NCBI GenBank assembly: GCA_963666505.2
Contig: CAXXXL010000003.1
Span: forward strand, 1,240,001-1,304,000
From: JABGQS01 sp963666505
GTDB taxonomy: Bacteria; Bacillota; Clostridia; Christensenellales; SZUA-584
Reading direction: 5' to 3'
Length of the DNA: 64,000 nucleotides
This document shows positions 1 through 8,574 of this stretch, in pieces; position 1 is the first letter of the stretch; every line of letters begins with the position of its first letter. The notes under the pieces are model-generated. The model worked only from the letters and a program-made list of their open reading frames with translations, did not search any database and was not told the origin of the DNA. The position numbers were made by a program, and so were the translations under genes.

Positions 1-418
1 AGTGGTTTTAGACAGGAGTATTACAAAACCGCAAGAACAGCTATGTGATGCTTTACCAGCGGGTATCGATTTATTTTCAATCAAACGGCTGCGAAAAAAA
101 GATGGCAGGGCTATAATGTTTTCGATAGATATTATACCCGTGGACATTGCTCCGGGTATTGATGCAAAGTATAGAGATGATAAATCTGTTTATGATTTTT
201 TAGAGAAAGAATATTCACTGCGAGTAAGCAAAGTCAAGCGCATTTTTTATGCCATTGCAGCAAACGGCGAAGTTGCCAAGGCGCTATCGCTTAAAGAGGG
301 CGAACCGATATTTTATATTAAACAGCAGGCGTTCGATGACTTTGGCCGATGTGTTGACTTTGCCAACCTTTATATAAAAAGCGAATTGATGCATTTTTCA
401 ATTTTAACTTCACGGTAG
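1..418 (+). CDS. GntR/HutC-family regulator, C-terminal UTRA part (5' truncated by window)
   Basis: The reading frame is open from the first base to a stop at 418 and encodes about 138 residues. The pattern, including a central EYSLRVSKV strand and the motif LKEGEPIFYIKQQAFDD, is that of the UTRA effector-binding domain of HutC-type GntR regulators, which bind a small metabolite such as a sugar phosphate or amino-acid derivative. The winged-helix DNA-binding half lies outside the window, so the GTG at position 2 is probably not the start. A terminator follows at 441. The ligand and target genes cannot be read from this fragment. Confidence 0.75.
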   Translation, partial: VVLDRSITKPQEQLCDALPAGIDLFSIKRLRKKDGRAIMFSIDIIPVDIAPGIDAKYRDDKSVYDFLEKEYSLRVSKVKRIFYAIAANGEVAKALSLKEGEPIFYIKQQAFDDFGRCVDFANLYIKSELMHFSILTSR

Positions 419-440
419 ATAGCTTGCAAGGCAAGTAATC

Positions 441-464
441 AAAAAGCCCTGTGTAGGGCTTTTT
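441..464 (+). terminator. intrinsic terminator after the UTRA gene
   Basis: AAAAAGCCCT and AGGGCTTTTT pair perfectly around a GTGT loop and end in a T run. It lies 23 bases past the stop codon of the UTRA gene. Confidence 0.85.
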
Positions 465-470
465 GAAGGG

Positions 471-529
471 GGAGCATTCGAATCAAATTAAGAACTTTTT
501 TGTATTCTTAGGTGGGTTTGGAGTGACGA
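471..529. repeat. dispersed degenerate repeat, copy A
   Basis: The block starting GGAGCATTCGAATC and running to GGTGGGTTTGGAGTGACG matches blocks at 4652 and 8741, and more weakly at 8963. Read on the minus strand, all four can be aligned as a short peptide of the form PNPPxNTKxF, with a stop codon inside copies A and B. This copy lies in the 263-bp gap between the terminator of the UTRA gene and the end of the surface-protein gene; nothing else was found there. Confidence 0.5.
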
Positions 530-681
530 TATTTCTATAGGCACTCTCTCGACTATTGAATACTTTTTTTAGCCAGGATGTCAAGACTCATCTGCACATA
601 TTTAGTAATTTTTTAGGCTGCGTTGCAGTTGTAGTTATTATAAGGGTAAATCATAGCCTTTCAGTTTTAGTTTTTTAGATA

Positions 682-1482
682 TTACATGAGGCGTTTCTTA
701 TTTTTCTGAACCAAAACCACTATGATTACAATGGCTGTAATAATAAGCAATGCGCCGACAGCTGCTATAATCCATACGTAAGTGGGGATTATAGATCTGT
801 AAAAAGGCTCTCGATAAGGTTCTTCAAAATGTTCATTCTCAGGACCCCAATCTTCGTGGAACTCCTCTGGCATCATATCCTCATGGAACTCCTCTGGCAT
901 CATATCTTCATGGAACTCCTCTGGCGGGGGCGGTGCAGGATCACCCTTAGGCTGGGGATTAGACGGCGGCTGTGGCACGGGTGCAGCTGTTGACTGTGGC
1001 GCTGCCACCTGGTTATGCTCAAAAGTCACATTGCTGTATCCGTAGTTATAGTTGTTATCTACAAAATACTCAATGACAATCGTTTTTGTATACTCAGTAA
1101 ACATAATGCTTAGTTCACAATTGACCTGAGGTGTAATATTAACTTTAACGTCCTCATGCGCTCCGAGAGCAAGAGTTATATCACAGGGCAATCCTGAAGG
1201 AACATTCGGATCAACCAAATGTGTCTGCACCATCGTAGTGACCGGTATATTTTTTAGGCGGAACTCACACGAACCGTCCTTGCCTGTTGTTTTAGTATTT
1301 TTTCCGAATTGGATGCTTACACCTTTATAAGGCCCTTGCTGGTTTTTAACTACAAAACGTACGTCCACAGTAGCTGATGCCGCTGCATGTGCAGGAGCCG
1401 CAAGTGCGGGAGCTATAAATAGTGTTACCAATAAAAATACCAAAAGTGTTGTAATAAGTTTCTTAGTGTTATTGTTTTTCAT
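682..1482 (-). CDS. membrane-anchored surface protein with Glu/His-rich repeats
   Basis: The 266-residue product starts with a Sec signal peptide (KKLITTLLVFLLVTLFIAP, then an AxA-type site near residue 35) and ends with one membrane helix (about residues 236-260) and a short basic tail, so most of the protein is outside the cell. The N-terminal 150 residues look like a beta-rich domain of unknown family. A Pro-rich linker follows, then three near-identical units EEFHEDMMP/EEFHEDWGP, rich in Glu and His and possibly metal-binding. The start has an AGGAG site 5-6 bases upstream. It is the last gene of a minus-strand set headed by an HTH protein and a Ser/Thr kinase. No function is recognised. 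Confidence 0.7.
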   Translation of the reverse strand: MKNNNTKKLITTLLVFLLVTLFIAPALAAPAHAAASATVDVRFVVKNQQGPYKGVSIQFGKNTKTTGKDGSCEFRLKNIPVTTMVQTHLVDPNVPSGLPCDITLALGAHEDVKVNITPQVNCELSIMFTEYTKTIVIEYFVDNNYNYGYSNVTFEHNQVAAPQSTAAPVPQPPSNPQPKGDPAPPPPEEFHEDMMPEEFHEDMMPEEFHEDWGPENEHFEEPYREPFYRSIIPTYVWIIAAVGALLIITAIVIIVVLVQKNKKRLM

Positions 1483-1508
1483 GATTATCTCCTTTTATAC
1501 TTTATTTT

Positions 1509-1829
1509 TTATGCAATAGGCATATGCCCCAGCATTAAAAGCAATTCATTGATACTATGCATGGGTCTTTTTTCTTGTTCAGTCTCATCACATATCCATG
1601 CTTGAATACGGACAATATCGTCTAGCTGGTGAATGGTTATTATTGTTTTAGCTTTTTCTTGAATACGGTTATAACAATATGTGACGTTATTTATATCAAC
1701 TAAGTTTTCTGTGTAGGTTTTCGAGCACTTAACAAACTCGTTTTCTACTGCCCAGTCACATACTATTTTTTCTATATCGTGTTTTACACACAAATCTATA
1801 ACCATCTTCATTTTCATCTTTTCAAACAA
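1509..1829 (-). CDS. hypothetical small protein
   Basis: A 106-residue soluble protein without signal peptide or membrane helix, containing scattered Cys and a central beta-rich stretch (TYCYNRIQEKAKTIITIHQ). The start is uncertain: the first codon is TTG directly behind an AAGG, and an ATG at 1817 would give 102 residues. It lies 26 bases before the surface-protein gene and behind a terminator that ends the lipoprotein gene, so the two may form their own transcript. No family is recognised; coding is supported by length, codon pattern and close packing. Confidence 0.55.
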   Translation of the reverse strand: MFEKMKMKMVIDLCVKHDIEKIVCDWAVENEFVKCSKTYTENLVDINNVTYCYNRIQEKAKTIITIHQLDDIVRIQAWICDETEQEKRPMHSINELLLMLGHMPIA

Positions 1830-1883
1830 CCTTACAAATATTTATTTGTTTCTCTTATCTTTATTATTGCAGTTTATTTTGCA

Positions 1884-1916
1884 AAAGAATAGTGAGCCCA
1901 AAGCTCACCATTCTTT
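1884..1916 (-). terminator. intrinsic terminator of the lipoprotein gene
   Basis: On the minus strand GTGAGC and GCTCAC pair around TTTGG, flanked by AATGG/CTATT and followed by CTTTTG. A near-identical hairpin ends the kinase gene at 2497-2523. Confidence 0.75.
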
Positions 1917-1933
1917 CTATACAATCTGCTTAA

Positions 1934-2440
1934 TTATCCTGCAAAACCATTGAATGTCACTTCTATTACCTTGCCCTGCCCGGGTGTTTCCATGACCATA
2001 ATTACGGCAATATATTTGTGCGGCTGGATGTTCCAGTCATCTACATTCGGAGCCCATTTCATGTCTTCAGAAAGTCTCAGCAGGATGCTTTCTCCGGCCG
2101 GTGTTTTTATGCTCACGATGTCATTCTTAACAGATTCTACAGTACCCTCCACACCAATCTGCTCACCGATACCTACCTTTGGTTCTTCAGGTTTAGCCGA
2201 ATCAGCAGGCTGCTCGTATGGCTGCTCGTATGGCTGCTCGTGTGGCTGCTCGTGTGGCTGTTCGTGTGGCTGTTCGTGTGGCTGTTCAAACTGTTCCTCA
2301 TGCGGCTGCTCAAATGGTTGCTCAAACTGCTGCTCGTACTTTGGTGCAGGTTCTGTGTATTGTCCCGGATAGTACGCACATCCACAGAATGCAATAGCCA
2401 AAACTACAATGGTCAATCCAACAATTATTTTCTTATTCAT
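1934..2440 (-). CDS. lipoprotein with EQPHEQP repeats and an OB-like C-terminal domain
   Basis: The 168-residue product begins with a lipoprotein signal (IVVLAIAFCGC, lipid Cys near residue 21). Residues about 35-80 are a tandem repeat of EQP(H/Y/F), with at least five His-containing units, an acidic and His-rich tract that could bind divalent metal. The C-terminal 80 residues (IGVEGTVESVKNDIVSIKT) look like a small beta-barrel. It is directly downstream of the kinase gene with a terminator between them, so it may be transcribed separately. The repeat DNA gives long false ORFs in other frames, including a Cys-rich one. Function unknown. Confidence 0.75.
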   Translation of the reverse strand: MNKKIIVGLTIVVLAIAFCGCAYYPGQYTEPAPKYEQQFEQPFEQPHEEQFEQPHEQPHEQPHEQPHEQPYEQPYEQPADSAKPEEPKVGIGEQIGVEGTVESVKNDIVSIKTPAGESILLRLSEDMKWAPNVDDWNIQPHKYIAVIMVMETPGQGKVIEVTFNGFAG

Positions 2441-2496
2441 AATAAAACCTCCATGTATTTTTTTCTTATTTGTAGTATCGCACTCTTTTTTTCAAA

Positions 2497-2523
2497 AAAA
2501 AAGTGAGCCCAAGGCTCACCATT
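2497..2523 (-). terminator. intrinsic terminator of the kinase gene
   Basis: Minus-strand hairpin GGTGAGCC-TT-GGGCTCAC followed by a run of nine T. It lies just past the kinase stop codon. Confidence 0.85.
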
Positions 2524-2536
2524 TTTATTTTAATAT

Positions 2537-4066
2537 CTACCGCCAATCTTCCGGCGGCCTAAATTCCATCTGTGGCAGCTCATTAACTTCCTTAGCAAAA
2601 AAATCCTCCATCCTCTGCTTATGCCTATTGTATGCGCTCATGTTATCTGCTAAATACCCTTTTAACGACCCTTCAGCAATGTCAATACTGTCTATCATTA
2701 TAAATTGATTTGGTTCATCAAAAGGCGCTGCTATCTCTATAAAAAACCGTGCTTCTTCAAAATACTCTGGGATTTGGTATGCAGTATAAGCAATCTTACC
2801 GCTTTCGTTGTCACAAATGACCACATATACTGCACTATTTTCTTCATTTGTATAAATCATATAATCAAGCCACTGTTCTGCATTAACAATCGGTATTCCG
2901 GATAATTTTTTACCTGAAGTTGTCATTTCAGCATCCCTTTCAGGATCTGGAATTATGCACTCAAACTCTAATCTTGAAGTAATTTGATACTGGCTCATCT
3001 TAATCAATCCGCCAGGTATTGTTGTTTTCATACGAATATGAACGAGCATATTGTTTCCGGGCAAATATTCTAAACTGATCCCGTCTCTTATAACATGCAG
3101 TATACCATTCTCTACTTCAAACCTGCCATCAGGATTTTGGTAATCGACAATATATTGGATATCCTCTTCGTTTTGGAAATCAAGATCGAGTATCATCTCA
3201 TACTCTTTATTGCCAGATATAACGCCAAAATAAAACCAAAGACCTCCAAGGATTATTAGCAAGGCAGCCGCACCGACTGATACCCTTGTTGTCAAAGCCA
3301 TTTTGTGCTTTTTCCTTGGATTTTCTATAGCATCCATAAACTCTTCGATTGATTTATACCTTTTTGTTTGGTTTAAATCAGTCGCTTTTTCTATAATTGG
3401 GTCAAGCCAATCCGGAAGATATTCGTTAGATTCTTTTACAGGTCTTATTTGGTATGGGGGAGCAAGAAGGTTTTTCCCGGTAAGCATTTCATATAAAAGA
3501 AGTCCAGCAGAATATACATCGCTTCTTGAGTCGCTTTGCATTCCAGCCATGACCTCTGGAGCAGTATAGCCGCTTGTCCCTGCTAAAACAGTATCTCGAA
3601 CGGATTCTTGATTGTAATACCTTGCAATACCAAAATCAATGAGCTTTACATTGCCATCTGGTGTGATTATGATGTTCTCCGGTTTTAAATCCCTGTATAT
3701 GATCGGATTCGGCTTTGCGTTATGCAGAACTTTCAAAGTTTCACATATTTTCATTATAATTTCTTTGGCTCTTTTAAACGCCAAATACTCGTTTTTCTTT
3801 ATCTCATCGTACAAAGTATTGCCTTCAATATATTCGCGTATAACAATAGTCTTATCTTCATAATCAAAGATCTCATGTATACCAGGGATTGCAGATAAGT
3901 TCATCTCCTGAATAGTTTTGAGTATATCGATAGAAGTTTTGTTTAGTGCCGGGTACACTTTGGCAGCGTACAGTTTGTCAGAAAACATAACCAGATGGAC
4001 TTCGCCTTCGCCGCCGGAAGATAAAAGTTTCTTATAAAGATATCCTTTTTCACCAAGAATTTTCAA
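2537..4066 (-). CDS. Hanks-type Ser/Thr protein kinase with one membrane helix and an outer domain
   Basis: A 509-residue membrane kinase. Kinase landmarks in order: glycine loop SSGGEGEV (16-23), AAKVY lysine (36), catalytic loop YRDLKPENI (His of HRD replaced by Tyr), LIDFGIARYY (DFG), GTSGYTAPEV (activation and APE), all in residues 10-255. One membrane helix lies near 258-280 (AAALLIILGGLWFYFG), followed by about 225 outer residues with no PASTA repeats. The start is TTG, overlapping the upstream HTH gene by 17 bases, so translation is probably coupled. It phosphorylates Ser/Thr targets by family knowledge; the outer domain would be the sensor, and the co-transcribed HTH protein is an obvious candidate substrate (inference). 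Confidence 0.92.
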   Translation of the reverse strand: MKILGEKGYLYKKLLSSGGEGEVHLVMFSDKLYAAKVYPALNKTSIDILKTIQEMNLSAIPGIHEIFDYEDKTIVIREYIEGNTLYDEIKKNEYLAFKRAKEIIMKICETLKVLHNAKPNPIIYRDLKPENIIITPDGNVKLIDFGIARYYNQESVRDTVLAGTSGYTAPEVMAGMQSDSRSDVYSAGLLLYEMLTGKNLLAPPYQIRPVKESNEYLPDWLDPIIEKATDLNQTKRYKSIEEFMDAIENPRKKHKMALTTRVSVGAAALLIILGGLWFYFGVISGNKEYEMILDLDFQNEEDIQYIVDYQNPDGRFEVENGILHVIRDGISLEYLPGNNMLVHIRMKTTIPGGLIKMSQYQITSRLEFECIIPDPERDAEMTTSGKKLSGIPIVNAEQWLDYMIYTNEENSAVYVVICDNESGKIAYTAYQIPEYFEEARFFIEIAAPFDEPNQFIMIDSIDIAEGSLKGYLADNMSAYNRHKQRMEDFFAKEVNELPQMEFRPPEDWR

Positions 4067-4487
4067 AGCCTAAATTCTCCAATCCGACTTTATTCAACAT
4101 TTCGTTGCATTCCATCACCGATAGGCTGTTATTAAAACAATATATTATAATTGCATCGCGCTTGTTTTTTGCATAAAGCCCAGGATAATCACATGCTTTC
4201 AAATACCATTGCACATCCGAAAAGTCCATACCAAGTGCTAAAAAAATTCTAATTATATATCTTCTATTTGGTGTTTTTTTGTTTGATAATATATCAAAGA
4301 AAAATCGCTTATTGATCCCGCTGCTTTTAATTACCTTCGCTTTTGTAAAGTTTCTATTTGCTATCTCAAGTTCTATGTATTCACCAATTGTCAGGAGGTT
4401 AAAAGAATCCTTGCTTTCCTCGAAAAACTCGGTTAAAGATTTTGTGGCAGATAATTTATCCAATATATGCTCAGTATCTATCCCCAT
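4050..4487 (-). CDS. HTH protein coupled to the Ser/Thr kinase
   Basis: A 145-residue soluble protein. Residues about 45-95 (KAKVIKSSGINKRFFFDILS, then a second helix and IIRIFLALGMDF) fit an XRE/Cro-like helix-turn-helix; the C-terminal part (about 100-140) is helical. ATG start with AGGGAGA seven bases upstream. It is the first gene of the minus-strand operon and overlaps the kinase start, which suggests a regulator whose activity is set by the kinase. Target sites are not visible. Confidence 0.65.
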   Translation of the reverse strand: MGIDTEHILDKLSATKSLTEFFEESKDSFNLLTIGEYIELEIANRNFTKAKVIKSSGINKRFFFDILSNKKTPNRRYIIRIFLALGMDFSDVQWYLKACDYPGLYAKNKRDAIIIYCFNNSLSVMECNEMLNKVGLENLGFENSW

Positions 4488-4615
4488 TTTTTTCTCCCTG
4501 TTTATAAATATTATTGTATCATAAATTAATAAATATAGAAATGTTTTATTCGGCGTTCAATCTGCTTTTAAATATTGCTTCGACAAAAGATGTTTTGACT
4601 CTAAATAAACAATTT

Positions 4616-4646
4616 AAAAAAGCACTGCATATTACAATGCTTTTTT
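4616..4646. terminator. bidirectional terminator-like hairpin
   Basis: AAAAAAGCA pairs with TGCTTTTTT across a 13-base loop, giving a T run on both strands. Confidence 0.5.
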
Positions 4647-4651
4647 ACTGG

Positions 4652-4862
4652 TGGAGCATATAAATCTAAATAAGAACTATTTTGTGTTTTTAGGCGGGTT
4701 TGGTTTAACAATTCTGCTTCAATAAAAAGCTATTATTTGCTAAATTTACGCTTATCCTCTGGGTGGTCAAGACACGCTCTTTTACTTCTAATTAGCATTA
4801 ACAATTCAAGTATATTTAAGGCTTCCAAATGGCGCTCTGGAGCTTCGAGGCGTACGCTTAAG
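4652..4862. repeat. dispersed degenerate repeat, copy B (long form)
   Basis: The first part (GTGGAGCATATAAATCTAAA to GGCGGGTTTGG) matches copy A and copy C. The far part (GGCGCTCTGGAGCTTCGAGG at 4832-4851) matches GGCGTTCTGGAGCTTCCAGG near 8918. It lies immediately downstream of the phosphoribosyltransferase/membrane-protein pair. Confidence 0.5.
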
Positions 4863-5024
4863 GGTTAATATTGAAAACTAGGAATAACGCTTTTTACTAA
4901 GAGATTGTTATGGCAAAAACAAGATTCCTTAGAAACTACTCTGCCAGTTTGCAGTTAAGGTTTGGCGGAGCATATGCATAATAGAAGCTTGATTTGTGAA
5001 TGCCAAAAGTTATCTAATAATTGA

Positions 5025-7940
5025 CTAGAGTAAGTCGACTAAATTTCTTCTTGACGAAGTATATAATTGTTTTGCTTTATCAATCAATAATTCCATATCA
5101 AATGTTCGATTATCCATGATCTCGATAATACGAATTAGTTCACGATTGAGCTTTTCCTTATCTTTACACGTTCTATAGAAACTCATTTTATTTTTTACTC
5201 TCATATACTCTTCAATTACTATAGACGATTGAATACCTAATTTTACGTTTATCATCTTAACGACATCATCTAGTTTACCTAAATTTTTTGCGTATTTTTC
5301 CAACTCAATTGGACTAATCAGTATAACATTATCGTTATTTATATCTATTATTCTAACGTAATAGATTTTTTTTTGTATTTCAATTTCAACCTTGCTGTTA
5401 ATTCTTTTTTTACGCAATTCTTTCCCCGCCTTCGTTAAATAACCTATTTCACCTTTTTCGACATCGTACTTCAATTTTTTAACAAATGTGCGTGTATACT
5501 CTTTATTTGTTTCAAGATTCAAAAACCGAAATTGACTATTGATTTCGATTAGAGGTTCTTGAAGATTCTTAAATACTTCAATTAGGAATCTTATATATAT
5601 TAACAGTATGCCCATATTAAACACATAGTTCGCGATCTCAACAGATAGCTTTATTAGCTTTGTATTTTCATCGTTATCCCCAAAATTATCACGATCAAAC
5701 ATTCCTAATTGTCCTACTCCTAATTTCGTAACGTAGTCATCCCAGGTTTCGAGACTGTCAGTGCCTACAGAATGATGTTTCAAAAACAGCTTTGCATCCT
5801 CAATAATTTTTTTTACATTTGTGTCTTTACTAAAGGAAAGCAGGAATTTCAGATACGCAGAATTGAATGATGCGTAAACGGTAGATAATTTGAAACTATC
5901 TCTGAATGAACCCATTCCCAGTCTACAATTTTTCGAACATTTAACTAATAAAACCCATTCGTGAATAATATTCAATTCTGCGCATAAAGCCATACATATA
6001 TCGCCTGAAGAATAGCATGACGCAAGCATCATAAGCCTATCCAAATTCAACGGATGCCCTTTCATGTCCTCGGGCATTTCACTACTATGTTTCACAAGAT
6101 TACCAAATGTTTTCCCAAGTTGTTTAGCTAGATATTCTGCGTTATCCTTTAGCGACAATCCTTTTTTCTCTGGTATTGTATTAATTACATATTTATTGCT
6201 GCTGTTTGATTTCTTGAGCAGTTTCGTGCAATTATGACTTAAAAACCAATCTCGTTGGTCGTTAGGGAAAAACTCGGTTCCATTGTTTTCAATTAGGATT
6301 GCTCCAAGCAAATAGAAGCCAATATTTACAGCATTCGGATCATTGTACTTTGTTGTAAAGTCAATAAATTTGGCCTTTGCTCCGATTCTATAGAAAATAA
6401 CAGCGAGCTTCTCTACTAGCAACCTATCAAAACCTTTAGAATAATCATAGTGATTACTACGACAAAATGCATTGAGAAAAACATAGAATAAATAATTATT
6501 GCCCTCAGTACGCTTTCCAAGTTCCCCATGCCGATAGGATCTGAAATAATAACCACTAGAGGAGCTAATTATCGGAACAGAGATACCAAGATCGTTACAG
6601 ATGTCTAGACAGATTCCGAGTACAGCTTTGGTTTTGTTATTTAGCTCGATGTTTAGTTTGTGACAAAGAAACTCAGCAATAGATTCAAATGAAATCCCAG
6701 TTAATAAACGGTTATTTAAAAGAGCCTCATGCCCTTCTCTAGTTGAATTCCGTCTCGCGGGCAACTCCCTTTTTTCAAACATATTAATAAATACTTGTCG
6801 AAAGGCTGAAAGAACATTATATCCAGAAACATCAATTCCGCTTAATATATCGGCGAATTCACTATTTTGATTAATATACTCCATTTTGATTCTTTTTTCA
6901 TATGGCTTTATGACCATATCTCTTAATAAGGCAGTCAAGGGTTTAGCTATTTTCTTTCCAAAAAGATTAATTAATACTGCATCGTTAAACGCATATTTCT
7001 CTTTATATCTTGATAGAGTTTTGTCTATTAAGAGCCTCCCAAAAGATAGAGATAAATAATACTGAATAAATCGCAGCTGTATCAAAGGGCTTTCCATAAA
7101 CTTCATACATATTTCATAATTATCTTTATGTTGTATAAAACTAATGAGATACATAAACAAATCATTTATATCTTTTTTATGAAGCGCCTTCAATAGAACT
7201 AGAGGTAGTATCTTAATCTTCTTATGTAATTCAGTACTCTCTGTAACATATAATCTTGCCTTCACAACATCTAAAACATCGAGAAATCCACGTCCAACAA
7301 TTGATAAAAAATCTTGGGCAAGGCTCTCGTCAGCCGCAATCGAATATTGTTCAATTTCATACATTTTGTCTTTCTTTAAACATATTGCAGTTATTTGACC
7401 ATCATTTAATAGCAGATTAAAATCAGTATTACTAACTTCTATATAGGCAGTTTGTGGGAAATCAATAATATAGGGTATGGGAACCGACGCAAACGCTTCG
7501 ACTTCAGTAATGCAAAAATTAAGAACCTGCTGTTCCGAGAAATAATTCTGTATATAGTCAGGAACGATTAAATTCTTCTTCCAATTATCTTTATCAGCAC
7601 AGAAAACAAATATCTTGTGTTCGATATTATTCCTTAATAGCTTATCCTTGATATTTTTCAAAGTGGTACCAACAATAAAAGTATCATCAACAACTAGCAC
7701 TTTTTTTTCTTTGAAGTATTGTATATCAAGGTCTAAAACTCTATCACTCACTACTTCACCAGTAGGCTTTTGTATTCCAAGATAATTGAAGAGCTCAAAT
7801 AAACAAATCGCTTTTCTAGCTAGCAATATAATAATATCAGCATTTTCATTTTCAATTTTTTGTGCAAATATATTCAACGAATCGATAATATCTTCTGTAA
7901 AAAGATTTCTAATCTCTTTATTACGCTCAGTTCTATTCAA
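5025..7940 (-). CDS. large protein with N-terminal type I phosphoribosyltransferase-like domain (candidate conflict/defence gene)
   Basis: 971 residues from a TTG start at 7940, chosen because GGGGGAG lies six bases upstream; an ATG at 7988 gives 987 residues but has no visible binding site. Near residues 81-93 is VLVVDDTFIVGTT, the PRPP-binding loop of type I phosphoribosyltransferases (hydrophobic strand, two acidic residues, then G-T-T), preceded by strand DIIILLARKA. The remaining 750 residues are mostly helical with a small beta-rich piece near the C-terminus (KVEIEIQKKIYYVRIIDIN) and match no family I know. Such large phosphoribosyltransferase fusions occur in prokaryotic conflict systems rather than nucleotide salvage. 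Eight bases overlap the upstream membrane-protein gene, so the two act together (inference). Confidence 0.7.
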   Translation of the reverse strand: MNRTERNKEIRNLFTEDIIDSLNIFAQKIENENADIIILLARKAICLFELFNYLGIQKPTGEVVSDRVLDLDIQYFKEKKVLVVDDTFIVGTTLKNIKDKLLRNNIEHKIFVFCADKDNWKKNLIVPDYIQNYFSEQQVLNFCITEVEAFASVPIPYIIDFPQTAYIEVSNTDFNLLLNDGQITAICLKKDKMYEIEQYSIAADESLAQDFLSIVGRGFLDVLDVVKARLYVTESTELHKKIKILPLVLLKALHKKDINDLFMYLISFIQHKDNYEICMKFMESPLIQLRFIQYYLSLSFGRLLIDKTLSRYKEKYAFNDAVLINLFGKKIAKPLTALLRDMVIKPYEKRIKMEYINQNSEFADILSGIDVSGYNVLSAFRQVFINMFEKRELPARRNSTREGHEALLNNRLLTGISFESIAEFLCHKLNIELNNKTKAVLGICLDICNDLGISVPIISSSSGYYFRSYRHGELGKRTEGNNYLFYVFLNAFCRSNHYDYSKGFDRLLVEKLAVIFYRIGAKAKFIDFTTKYNDPNAVNIGFYLLGAILIENNGTEFFPNDQRDWFLSHNCTKLLKKSNSSNKYVINTIPEKKGLSLKDNAEYLAKQLGKTFGNLVKHSSEMPEDMKGHPLNLDRLMMLASCYSSGDICMALCAELNIIHEWVLLVKCSKNCRLGMGSFRDSFKLSTVYASFNSAYLKFLLSFSKDTNVKKIIEDAKLFLKHHSVGTDSLETWDDYVTKLGVGQLGMFDRDNFGDNDENTKLIKLSVEIANYVFNMGILLIYIRFLIEVFKNLQEPLIEINSQFRFLNLETNKEYTRTFVKKLKYDVEKGEIGYLTKAGKELRKKRINSKVEIEIQKKIYYVRIIDINNDNVILISPIELEKYAKNLGKLDDVVKMINVKLGIQSSIVIEEYMRVKNKMSFYRTCKDKEKLNRELIRIIEIMDNRTFDMELLIDKAKQLYTSSRRNLVDLL

Positions 7941-8574
7941 CTTGTGCTCCCCCAATATATTTTTTTGTAGTTTGCCCAATAGCATCAATCACGCTATCAA
8001 TATTTTTATTCGTCTCCAATATTTGCCTATGCAAAATATCATCACCTTCATCATTGTCAATAATTGTTATTATTGAGTAAAGATCGTTTTCGAGAAACTG
8101 ATTTATGACATCTGGAATATCATTCTGCTCCGTATCTCCCATAGTACGAATTATATAGGTTGTCGAATATTGATATAGTGTTTTCATCGATATGTATAGC
8201 TCAAGTAATTCATCAATGCTGAGTAATCCTTTGGAAATACCAGTAGCCATATGTCTTGCTGTTTTTGTTTTAAGCGCGTATAAATTCGATACGAATTTTT
8301 CATATGAAGAAAGATATCTGTTGAAAACTTCTTTCCTGTGCATGAAATTCAATTCATACTTCTTCCTTTTTCCATCATATCGGCTAATTATAAATGTTAT
8401 TCCAATAAACACTATAACATTAAAAAACCCTGATACTCCTGATAAGTAAGTACCGAAACTTGCCCAAGCAGTATTGTCTAAAGAAAAACTACTATAGACT
8501 ATATAAGGGCCTATAGAGAATAAGGCTACAAATAGAGCTGACAATACCCAAATTAAGACGCTCTTTTTCTTCAT
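7933..8574 (-). CDS. two-helix membrane protein, partner of the phosphoribosyltransferase-like protein
   Basis: 213 residues from ATG at 8574, chosen over a start at 8640 because GGAAGGAAG lies six bases upstream. Helix 1 is SVLIWVLSALFVALFSIG, helix 2 SGFFNVIVFIGITFIIS, with a short loop carrying WASFGTYLSGVSG between them; about 140 cytoplasmic, mostly helical residues follow. The loop plus two helices and helical tail resemble the membrane part of putative phage abortive-infection (AbiC-like) proteins, which is only a pattern match. As first gene of a coupled pair it is a reasonable membrane effector for the downstream protein. No promoter could be placed with confidence. Confidence 0.65.
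   Translation of the reverse strand: MKKKSVLIWVLSALFVALFSIGPYIVYSSFSLDNTAWASFGTYLSGVSGFFNVIVFIGITFIISRYDGKRKKYELNFMHRKEVFNRYLSSYEKFVSNLYALKTKTARHMATGISKGLLSIDELLELYISMKTLYQYSTTYIIRTMGDTEQNDIPDVINQFLENDLYSIITIIDNDEGDDILHRQILETNKNIDSVIDAIGQTTKKYIGGAQVE

Larger units (their letters stand above)
4488..5024. other. gene-free stretch with hairpin and repeat copy B
   Basis: No coding frame is convincing. It holds a terminator-like hairpin at 4616-4646 (AAAAAAGCA/TGCTTTTTT), which may end transcripts from either side, and repeat copy B at 4652-4862. The remainder up to the stop of the phosphoribosyltransferase-like gene shows nothing recognisable. Confidence 0.6.

Noticed and set aside
1950..2372. 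Plus-strand frame with a run of Cys-Gly (metallothionein-like)
   Set aside because: It is the antisense of the EQPH repeat of the lipoprotein gene; no ribosome binding site, and the minus-strand product has a clear lipoprotein signal.
4652..4705. Possible tRNA 3'-end remnants, because GGTGGAGCATA resembles antisense tRNA ends
   Set aside because: The match stops after about 12 bases and no T arm (TTCGA) follows in any of the copies.
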